DNA from: Patescibacteria group bacterium
Lineage (GTDB): Bacteria > Patescibacteriota > Minisyncoccia > Phycocordibacterales > UBA12079
Length of the DNA: 9,200 nt
NCBI GenBank assembly: GCA_018894995.1
Contig: JAHIOZ010000066.1
Coordinates: 1-9,200, forward strand
Direction of reading: 5' to 3'
Program-made: the position numbers and the translations under genes
In this document: positions 5,298-9,200 of the stretch, one piece after another
Numbering within the stretch: position 1 is the stretch's first letter
How the letters are laid out: every line of letters begins with the position of its first letter
The notes under the pieces: model-generated
Told to the model about the DNA's origin: nothing
The model's database searches: none
Seen by the model: only the letters and a program-made list of their open reading frames with translations

Positions 5298-5326
5298 GTA
5301 AACAAGCATAAATTACCAAAATTCAA

Positions 5327-5357
5327 AATAAAAAAAGCCCCGATGTTAAGGGCTTTT
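5327..5357 (-). terminator. Intrinsic terminator of the small minus-strand gene
   Basis: On the minus strand AAAAGCCC (5357-5350) and GGGCTTTT (5340-5333) form an 8-bp stem with a 9-nt loop, followed by a T-rich tract. It starts 16 bp after the stop of the 5374-5631 gene. On the plus strand it also has TTTT and may serve dnaE weakly. Confidence 0.7.
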
Positions 5358-5373
5358 AGAGTGAATACTTTTG

Positions 5374-5631
5374 TTAATGATATACCGAGATAACCCCCGG
5401 TAAATCAATCCACCTATCAATTGCATACCTTTCTAAAAAAGTGGCGATGAAAATTTTTTCCTCAGGAGACTCATCCGCAAAAATATACTCAGAATCTATT
5501 ATCAGAAGATATAAATCCTTAACAACATCAAGTGCTTCTTCCCCCCGCAGATTTGAAAGTTCCTTTTCCAACCTCTCAATCCCATCGTAAGCAATGGCCT
5601 TTTCGTATAAAGAAAAACTTTTTTCACCCAT
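5374..5631 (-). CDS. Small acidic hypothetical protein
   Basis: The protein has 85 residues, is acidic, is likely mostly helical, and has no transmembrane segment or signal peptide. I do not recognise the family. It is well supported as a real gene. AGGAGG lies 7 bp before the ATG, the only textbook Shine-Dalgarno site in this half of the window. A good promoter (TTGACA-17-AATAAT) lies upstream and an intrinsic terminator just downstream, so it is a single-gene unit convergent with dnaE. The visible pattern is an amphipathic N-terminus (SLYEKAIAYDGIERLEKELSNL) followed by a LYLLIIDSEYIFADESPEEKIFIATFLERY stretch (described here by its ends, residues about 41-70). No catalytic motif is apparent. 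Confidence 0.8.
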   Translation of the reverse strand: MGEKSFSLYEKAIAYDGIERLEKELSNLRGEEALDVVKDLYLLIIDSEYIFADESPEEKIFIATFLERYAIDRWIDLPGVISVYH

Positions 5632-5679
5632 AGTCTTTCCTCCTGCAGAAATTAATATTAGGAAATCTTATCTTGTTTA

Positions 5680-5711
5680 ATTATTGACTTTTTATAAAAA
5701 AATGTCAATAA
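5680..5711 (-). promoter_or_regulatory. Promoter of the small gene, overlapping a palindrome
   Basis: The minus strand has a perfect TTGACA (5708-5703), a 17-bp spacer and AATAAT (5685-5680), placing the start near 5673. TTATTGAC (5681-5688) and GTCAATAA (5704-5711) are inverted repeats, so the promoter is two-fold symmetric. The plus strand carries a matching TTGACT-17-AATAAC. It may be a divergent promoter or an operator that covers both boxes. Confidence 0.65.
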
Positions 5712-5839
5712 CTTGAATTATATTGTTTTTTTGATACTATTTAAGAGCAAAGGTTTTTTTAAATTTTTATTTTTAGCTGGGCTTTAAACAACAAAGTATC
5801 ATTTTGCATTTTGAGATTTAAATTTTGCATTTTTAATAT
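5712..5839 (+). other. AT-rich spacer with a 12-bp direct repeat
   Basis: This non-coding stretch contains ATTTTGCATTTT twice (5801-5812 and 5822-5833), 21 bp apart, i.e. two helical turns. TTGAGA (5811-5816), a 17-bp spacer and TAATAT (5834-5839) could be a weak promoter ending right at the tRNA-Glu 5' fragment. I see no gene. Confidence 0.4.
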
Positions 5840-5860
5840 GGCTCTATCGTCTAACGGTTA
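5840..5860 (+). pseudogene. tRNA-Glu 5' fragment (nt 1-21)
   Basis: These 21 bases are identical to nt 1-21 of the intact tRNA-Glu (6025-6045). The identity extends five bases upstream (AATAT). The fragment stops in the D-loop after GGTTA and is followed by a hairpin unit, exactly as the tRNA-Leu fragment at 542-560. Confidence 0.85.
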
Positions 5861-5865
5861 TTGGA

Positions 5866-5947
5866 ATGAAAAGCAAATAGTTTTGCTTTTCATCCGGTTT
5901 TTACGAAGCAAAAAATTTCCGTTATTGAGCGGAGCGAAATAGGAAAT
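5866..5947 (+). repeat. Covarying hairpin unit at tRNA-Glu
   Basis: This is the fourth copy of the unit found three times at 281-541, in the same orientation relative to its tRNA. Stem 1 is ATGAAAAGCAAA/TTTGCTTTTCAT (5866-5877/5882-5893). Stem 2 is TTTTT-ACGAAGC-AAAAA (5898-5914). Stem 3 is ATTTCC/GGAAAT (5915-5920/5942-5947) with inner TATT/AATA around GA-GC-GGA-GC-GA. Linking bases such as CCGGTT and ATTTCCGT are shared with unit B. Confidence 0.85.
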
Positions 5948-5954
5948 AGGGTAA

Positions 5955-5976
5955 GCCTTCGCAGAAGGCGATGTCC
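5955..5976 (-). pseudogene. Inverted tRNA-Glu fragment, D-loop to anticodon arm
   Basis: The minus strand at 5976-5963 reads GGACATCGCCTTCT, identical to nt 22-35 of tRNA-Glu (6046-6059). It continues GCGAAGGC, which restores the anticodon stem with a changed loop. It takes the place of the direct nt 21-35 fragment seen at tRNA-Leu, but in inverted orientation. In a plus-strand transcript it could pair with the anticodon arm of the intact tRNA. Confidence 0.7.
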
Positions 5977-6009
5977 TTTATCGAAATATGTAGAAAAATT
6001 AAATTACAT

Positions 6010-6015
6010 TATAAT
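6010..6015 (+). promoter_or_regulatory. -10 box of tRNA-Glu
   Basis: A perfect TATAAT ends nine bases before the first tRNA base, so transcription should begin at or within a few bases of the mature 5' end. No clear -35 box is visible in 5985-5993. Confidence 0.6.
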
Positions 6016-6024
6016 ACTGAATAT

Positions 6025-6096
6025 GGCTCTATCGTCTAACGGTTAGGACATCGCCTTCTCAAGGCGGAAATTTGGGTTCGATTCCCAGTAGAGTCA
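6025..6096 (+). tRNA. tRNA-Glu (anticodon CUC)
   Basis: A complete cloverleaf of 72 nt. The acceptor stem GGCTCTA/TAGAGTC has one G-T pair and discriminator A. The D-stem is GTCT/GGAC. The anticodon stem TCGCC/GGCGG encloses loop TTCTCAA, giving anticodon CTC (CUC), which reads GAG. The variable loop has 4 nt, and the T-arm is TTGGG-TTCGATT-CCCAG. CCA is not encoded. It is surrounded by pieces of itself: the 5' end at 5840-5860, an inverted anticodon part at 5955-5976, an inverted 3' end at 6145-6162 and a direct 3' end at 6288-6304. A UUC-reading tRNA-Glu must exist elsewhere in the genome. Confidence 0.95.
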
Positions 6097-6162
6097 CTAG
6101 ACACTAAAGTCAGAGCGTTAGCTCTGACTTTTTTGTGTCTAGCAACTCTACTGGGAATCGAA
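6077..6162 (+). repeat. Long palindrome made from the tRNA-Glu 3' end and its inverted copy
   Basis: 6077-6094 (T-loop, T-stem and most of the acceptor 3' strand) and 6145-6162 are a perfect 18-bp inverted repeat enclosing the terminator hairpin. The block is 86 nt, against 87 nt at tRNA-Leu, and likewise ends exactly at the first T-loop base. Confidence 0.85.
6097..6142 (+). terminator. tRNA-Glu intrinsic terminator
   Basis: The inner stem AGTCAGAGC/GCTCTGACT (6108-6116/6121-6129, loop GTTA) is followed by a run of Ts to 6134. An outer stem CTAGACAC/GTGTCTAG (6097-6104/6135-6142) closes over the T-tract. It begins directly after the discriminator base. A second copy lies at 6305-6349. Confidence 0.8.
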
Positions 6163-6169
6163 AGACGGA

Positions 6170-6216
6170 GGCGGTATACAAGATAAATTTTCTAAGGAAA
6201 ATTTAGGCTTGTCGCC
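6170..6216 (+). repeat. Dispersed hairpin element, copy next to tRNA-Glu
   Basis: Arms 6170-6191 and 6198-6216 match the arms of the 2-68 element base for base, with a 6-nt loop (CTAAGG) instead of 26 nt. It lies 7 bp past the inverted tRNA 3' copy; the tRNA-Leu copy lies 7 bp past its own. Confidence 0.8.
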
Positions 6217-6287
6217 GAGTCGGGGGAGAAAGTTCTTAACGAAATTAAGTCCCGAAGGGCGAAAATTTTGTTTAGAAACTTGACCCA
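6217..6287 (+). other. Hairpin-rich segment between the two tRNA-Glu 3' copies
   Basis: It contains CTTAA-CGAAA-TTAAG (6235-6249) and CCC-GAA-GGG (6251-6259), inside looser AAGTT/AACTT flanks. These GAA-loop hairpins resemble the repeat units but are too diverged to align. No coding sequence is seen. Confidence 0.4.
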
Positions 6288-6349
6288 GATTCCCAGTAGA
6301 GTCACTAGACACTAAAGTCAGAGCGTTAGCTCTGACTTTTTGTGTCTAG
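6288..6349 (+). repeat. Direct repeat: tRNA-Glu 3' end plus terminator
   Basis: 6288-6349 repeats 6080-6142 with a single missing T in the T-run. It starts inside the T-loop (GATTCCCAG) and includes the acceptor 3' strand and the complete terminator. The two copies are 208 bp apart and enclose the inverted 3' copy and the dispersed hairpin. A tRNA 3' end repeated in direct orientation is the usual signature of attL/attR, but no integrase is present. Confidence 0.85.
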
Positions 6350-6353
6350 TAGA

Positions 6354-6385
6354 TGAAATCGTCACCTTTGGTCGAACTCATTTCA
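6354..6385 (+). repeat. Degenerate stem-loop after the second terminator
   Basis: TGAAAT (6354-6359) pairs with ATTTCA (6380-6385), with an inner ACC-TTT-GGT. The arrangement recalls stem 3 of the hairpin units and may be a remnant. Confidence 0.35.
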
Positions 6386-6467
6386 AAAAAAATTGAAAAC
6401 GAAAGAAATGGAAATTAAAAGTATGAATCATATTTTATTTTTTTGTAAATTAACATTTATATAAATT

Positions 6468-6524
6468 ATGAAAAACCAAAAAGGATTTACTCAGATATTT
6501 CTACTTATTGCAATAATTTTATAA
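6468..6524 (+). pseudogene. Truncated hydrophobic leader peptide (prepilin-like start)
   Basis: ATG at 6468 opens an 18-codon frame, MKNQKGFTQIFLLIAIIL, ended by TAA. A short positive start, KGFTQ and then a hydrophobic run is the typical N-terminus of type IV prepilin-like or membrane-anchored secreted proteins, which I associate with Patescibacteria. The frame stops inside the hydrophobic helix, so this looks like the broken start of a lost gene. A very small membrane peptide is less likely. Nothing downstream in any frame continues a pilin. Confidence 0.5.
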
Positions 6525-6532
6525 GACACAAA

Positions 6533-6727
6533 GTGTTTGCTCATATTGATTTAAAATTTAAACACTCAGATTTTATTTGTGCTTATACTTTACCTGAATC
6601 TTTAGATAATTATATTGTGATTACACAAAAACTTAAAAAAGTATTTTTCAAGTTTTGTAACTATTCACAAACTGATTACACTTTTGATAAAATCTTAAAG
6701 CAATCAAGATCAGCAATAAAAAAATGA
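6533..6727 (+). CDS. Short AT-rich ORF, doubtful
   Basis: A 64-residue frame opens with GTG and has no Shine-Dalgarno site. The product is rich in Lys, Phe, Ile and Tyr, with no recognised motif. The surrounding DNA is markedly more AT-rich than murI or dnaE, so an open frame of this size could be chance, or a fragment of a decayed or foreign gene. Its TGA overlaps the ATG of the next short frame in ATGA, which can indicate translational coupling. I rate it as low-confidence gene debris. Confidence 0.25.
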   Translation: MFAHIDLKFKHSDFICAYTLPESLDNYIVITQKLKKVFFKFCNYSQTDYTFDKILKQSRSAIKK

Positions 6728-6882
6728 AAAACAAGACTGTGATTATAATTTATAAAAATTTTAAAATTAAAAAACTACAAAATTTTCAAGGACAAAAAAA
6801 CAAACACAATATAAACAACATTTTAATTTCATTTTATTTTCGTGAAAGAGCCTATTTTATAAATCATAAAATTAAATTGTAA
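6724..6882 (+). CDS. Short Lys/Ile/Asn-rich ORF, doubtful
   Basis: A 52-codon frame begins MKNKTVIIIYKNF and ends INHKIKL, starting in the ATGA overlap with the previous frame. The product is very basic and of low complexity. No family is recognised. The remaining bases to 6957 include a palindrome CTATATTT/AAATATAG (6899-6906/6916-6923) but no gene. Confidence 0.2.
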   Translation: MKNKTVIIIYKNFKIKKLQNFQGQKNKHNINNILISFYFRERAYFINHKIKL

Positions 6883-6975
6883 TCAACAAACAAACATGCT
6901 ATATTTCATATTGAAAAATATAGTTCTTTTGGACAACAACGTCCGCAAAAACCTACAATGAGGAGAACCTTAACA

Positions 6976-7653
6976 GTGGGAGCAAAAAATCACCAACCAT
7001 GTAGCCATTACCTCGTCAATTCAACTAAACTTTCAAAAACACTCAGTATAGCTTATATTTCACTTGAAAAAGCAAATGTAAGCCTTGAAAATGTTTTGCT
7101 CGCCGAACTGACGAGGGAATCAAGTGCCGGCACTTTGGAAATTTTGAAGGAACTCCAAGTTTCTTTAAGTTCACTGTCTGAAGCAAATTCAGTATGTAAT
7201 AATCTTCATAGCCAAATGGATGAAAAAAATTATTCTGATCCGGATTCTTTATACACAGTAAAACTTGAGGTCTTGGGGGCTTTGTTTGTTTCCGAAGAAA
7301 TGGTTTCCCAAACGGCTTGGAAAAAAATCAGCGAACTGACCGAGAAGCAAGGTTTTTATTCCATGCTTGGACATTTTCAGAAACAAATTTCTGTTTTGTC
7401 ACAACAAACAGAAAAAGTCATTCAAAAAATTTCGGCATTGGTTGAAATTGCTGGCACTTCTCAAATTAATCTCGTGTTGGAAGAAAACACTGACGCAAAT
7501 ATCAAAGTTGAGTTTTTCCGGCTTTATACCATTTGGAGTAAATTCAACCAAGAATTTATTGCCTCTGCAGTTCTGTCCACAGAGCTTTGGTATCTTCAAA
7601 ACAAGTGCGGTTCACTTCTTAATACCAAATCTGCTTTGGAAAAAGCTGTCTAG
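6976..7653 (+). CDS. Helical hypothetical protein
   Basis: I do not recognise this protein. From the GTG at 6976 it has 225 residues. An ATG at 6958 would add six, but AGGAGA at 6961-6966 lies inside that extension and 9 bp before the GTG, so the Shine-Dalgarno site favours GTG. The sequence looks almost entirely helical, with few prolines and long stretches of Leu/Ser/Glu/Lys in heptad-like spacing (about residues 15-75 and 110-165 from the GTG), suggesting a helical bundle or coiled coil. There is no signal peptide or membrane span, so it is probably cytoplasmic. Codon use and GC content return to normal after the AT-rich stretch before it. A hairpin terminator follows, so it is probably a single-gene unit. 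Confidence 0.75.
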   Translation: MGAKNHQPCSHYLVNSTKLSKTLSIAYISLEKANVSLENVLLAELTRESSAGTLEILKELQVSLSSLSEANSVCNNLHSQMDEKNYSDPDSLYTVKLEVLGALFVSEEMVSQTAWKKISELTEKQGFYSMLGHFQKQISVLSQQTEKVIQKISALVEIAGTSQINLVLEENTDANIKVEFFRLYTIWSKFNQEFIASAVLSTELWYLQNKCGSLLNTKSALEKAV

Positions 7654-7671
7654 TTTTTTCAACAAAATTCA

Positions 7672-7697
7672 AAGACCTTGTGGCGACACGAGGTCTT
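7672..7697 (+). terminator. Probable terminator
   Basis: AAGACCT (7672-7678) and AGGTCTT (7691-7697) pair, with inner GTG-GCGA-CAC, followed by CTTTAAT. It lies 19 bp after the stop at 7653. The T-tract is weak. Confidence 0.5.
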
Positions 7698-7721
7698 CTT
7701 TAATATATTAAATCAATAAGT

Positions 7722-7727
7722 TATAAT
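7722..7727 (+). promoter_or_regulatory. -10 box of the peptidase gene
   Basis: A perfect TATAAT is separated from the ATG by exactly six bases (AAACTT), the same arrangement as dnaE (AATCTT). This predicts a leaderless mRNA. No Shine-Dalgarno site and no clear -35 box are visible. Confidence 0.6.
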
Positions 7728-7733
7728 AAACTT

Positions 7734-8552
7734 ATGAAAATAACAGACGTAACACAAAAATATACAGAAAACATTTTAAAAAAAAACGATTTAACTTCTT
7801 ACGAAAAAAATTCGCCTGAACTTTTTGAACATTATTTTAAATACTGGGCTTTAAAAAACTTTTTCCATAAAACATTAAAAACTGAAAACGAAGTAAAAGA
7901 AAAAGTTGATTTAATAAAATCACGGCTGGGTTTTATTGAGCAAAAACTTATCAATTTTGGTTTTGACATATCAGATTTAAAAATAATTTTATTTGTTGGA
8001 CAAAATTGCACAAACGGTCATGCTTTCAAAAAAGACGGCGAGTTTGTTGTTTGGTTGCCTGTTGAAGCTTACGAGACACCGGAAGAAGTTGATATTTTTG
8101 TAATACACGAAATAATTCACGCCTTTCACTACAAACAAAATTTTGATTTCTATTTTAATACAAAAAAAGAAAAGAAAAATGTCGGCAGAGAAATAATTGT
8201 TGAAGGTCTGGCCACCTATTTAACATCAAAGATTTTAAATATAAGCGACGAAAAAGCGCTTTGGTCAGATTTTTTAAGTGAAGAAGAATTAAAAAAATGG
8301 ATCAGTAGTTGTAATCAAAATAAAAAAGAACTGCGTAAATTTGTTTTAGACAATTTTGACTCTTCAAACGAAGATATTCAAATTTTCTTGGCAAATGATT
8401 CTAATGATATTTATAAATATAGATCTGGTTATTTTGTTGGTTTAGAATTGATAAAAAGTATTGTTAAAAACAATAATATCCCCGACAAAGATTTACTCTC
8501 TTTAGATAGAAAAAATTTTGAAAAGAAAATCAAACAAGAATTAAACAGATAA
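7734..8552 (+). CDS. Putative zinc metallopeptidase (HExxH, DUF2268-like)
   Basis: The 272-residue protein has the zinc-peptidase motif HEIIH (His125, Glu126, His129) in VIHEIIHAFHYKQ. A downstream VEGLATYL (Glu157) is a good candidate for the third zinc ligand, as in gluzincin-type enzymes. The spacing of HExxH, EGLA and a later RSGYFVGLEL (230-239) resembles DUF2268-type predicted Zn-dependent proteases; that family name is from memory. The N-terminal 80 residues are helical and charged. There is no signal peptide or membrane segment, so it should act in the cytoplasm. Substrates are unknown. The gene stands alone between a hairpin terminator and a bidirectional terminator shared with the convergent rlpA-like gene. 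The start is fixed by the -10 box six bases upstream and by the absence of an alternative. Confidence 0.8.
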   Translation: MKITDVTQKYTENILKKNDLTSYEKNSPELFEHYFKYWALKNFFHKTLKTENEVKEKVDLIKSRLGFIEQKLINFGFDISDLKIILFVGQNCTNGHAFKKDGEFVVWLPVEAYETPEEVDIFVIHEIIHAFHYKQNFDFYFNTKKEKKNVGREIIVEGLATYLTSKILNISDEKALWSDFLSEEELKKWISSCNQNKKELRKFVLDNFDSSNEDIQIFLANDSNDIYKYRSGYFVGLELIKSIVKNNNIPDKDLLSLDRKNFEKKIKQELNR

Positions 8553-8585
8553 AATAACATTTTGCTATTTTTATAAAGCTATAAA

Positions 8586-8610
8586 AAAACCCCACATGTA
8601 GTGGGGTTTT
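8586..8610. terminator. Bidirectional intrinsic terminator
   Basis: AAAACCCCAC (8586-8595) and GTGGGGTTTT (8601-8610) form a perfect 10-bp stem with a 5-nt loop. TTTT on the plus strand and a seven-T run on the minus strand let it serve both convergent genes. Confidence 0.85.
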
Positions 8611-8638
8611 GCGAGCTGAAAATTCAACTCAAACTAAC

Positions 8639-9200
8639 TCAACTCAAAGGAATTACCCTGACATTTGCAAGACCAGCTTTTAAAAAGCCTAGTTTCTTTG
8701 CAAGAGCTTTGGAACAATCTATGTCCCTTGTGTATTCTCCGTCTTCTTCAACATAAGGGCCTCTGTCCTCAACTTTTGCCACAGCCGTCTTAAGGTTATC
8801 AAGATTTATAATCAAAACTTTAGTTCCAAGTGGCAACTCACGATGAGCGACAACCTTTGAATTATTTTGGTTATAAATTTTACCATTTGCCATTTTCTTG
8901 CCATGAAAGCCGGGACCATACCACGAAGCAACTCCTTTCTCCGGTTTCAAATTTTGTTCCGGAATTAAAAGAATTTGATCGGGATGAATCAAAGTATGAT
9001 CTGGAGAAAAACTATTTATTTTCCTTATGTCTTCAATATGCACAGCATATTTTAAAGACAAGGAAAAAAGAGTATCCCCTTTTTTTACTTTGTGTTTTTC
9101 TTGGGAATAATTTGATTTTAATTGGGCGTGTTTTAATTTTGGTTCCGTAGAATTATTTTCAGTTGAATGGTAATAAGTTACCATCAAAATTAATACAAAA
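8639..9200 (-). CDS. rlpA: RlpA-like septal-ring lytic transglycosylase with LysM domain (5' end beyond the window)
   Basis: The visible product has a LysM domain (HKVKKGDTLFSLSLKYAV ... ILLIP) followed by an RlpA-like double-psi beta-barrel (VASWYGPGFHGKKMANG, VAHRELPLGTKV, KVEDRGPY, RDIDCSKALAKKLGF). LysM binds peptidoglycan; RlpA-type barrels cleave glycan strands or bind denuded glycan at division sites, and the Asp of DRGPY is the likely catalytic acid. The frame has an ATG at 9184 and a TTG just before it, but neither has a Shine-Dalgarno site. The frame stays open to the window edge, where it encodes FVLILMVTYY. This looks like the hydrophobic core of a signal peptide, so the true start is to the right of 9200. 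Export to the cell wall is expected. DCSKA replaces the more usual DLSKA. Confidence 0.85.
   Translation of the reverse strand, partial: FVLILMVTYYHSTENNSTEPKLKHAQLKSNYSQEKHKVKKGDTLFSLSLKYAVHIEDIRKINSFSPDHTLIHPDQILLIPEQNLKPEKGVASWYGPGFHGKKMANGKIYNQNNSKVVAHRELPLGTKVLIINLDNLKTAVAKVEDRGPYVEEDGEYTRDIDCSKALAKKLGFLKAGLANVRVIPLS

Noticed and set aside
2042..8552. Alternative genetic code (UGA as Gly or Trp, as in some CPR lineages)
   Set aside because: Trp is encoded by TGG, and no in-frame TGA interrupts dnaE, murI or the peptidase. TGA is used as a stop in the rlpA-like gene.
8830..9150. 106-codon plus-strand ORF
   Set aside because: It is antisense to the LysM/RlpA coding region, which has clear domain motifs.

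Overview
The window looks like a piece of a reduced, low-GC bacterial genome of the Candidate Phyla Radiation (Patescibacteria, Parcubacteria-like). The reasons are AT-rich coding sequence with AAA/GAA-rich codons, several genes without a Shine-Dalgarno site, tRNAs without encoded CCA, a short DnaE, and a truncated leader of the 'KGFTQI' type that I associate with this group. The assignment is an inference from composition and style, not from a marker search.

Layout: tRNA-Leu(UAG) on the minus strand (143-224) is embedded in repeats (2-560). An orphan 19-bp hairpin follows (648-689). Next come murI (glutamate racemase, 885-1718) with a palindromic repeat inserted in frame, then a repeat-filled gap with a 30-bp perfect hairpin. 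dnaE (DNA polymerase III alpha, 2042-5227) is followed by a small acidic hypothetical gene on the minus strand (5374-5631). tRNA-Glu(CUC) (6025-6096) is again embedded in repeats (5840-6385). After it lies a very AT-rich stretch with gene debris (6350-6960), a helical protein of unknown function (6976-7653), a cytosolic HExxH zinc peptidase (7734-8552) and an RlpA-like LysM/double-psi-barrel cell-wall protein that runs off the right edge.

The most striking content is in the non-coding DNA. Both tRNA genes sit in the same kind of nest. Upstream is a copy of the tRNA 5' end broken in the D-loop, followed by one or three copies of an about 85-bp unit of three stem-loops. The stems of these units differ in sequence between copies but stay complementary, around fixed GA...GCGAAGC...GA-type cores. 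A second tRNA piece (from the D-loop to the anticodon loop) follows the units. Downstream of each intact tRNA is a terminator-like hairpin, then an inverted copy of the tRNA 3' end that stops exactly at the first T-loop base, then a shared dispersed hairpin. At tRNA-Glu a further direct copy of the tRNA 3' end plus terminator follows. The breakpoints fall in tRNA loops at both loci. This may be a mobile or self-copying hairpin family that targets tRNA genes, or the result of fold-back copying. It is the best candidate here for something undescribed.

The protein-coding genes do not form one operon. murI and dnaE each appear to have their own start region. dnaE and the peptidase share an unusual start architecture (TATAAT, six bases, ATG) that predicts leaderless mRNAs. 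murI and rlpA both concern the peptidoglycan wall, and dnaE concerns replication; the remaining proteins are unassigned.
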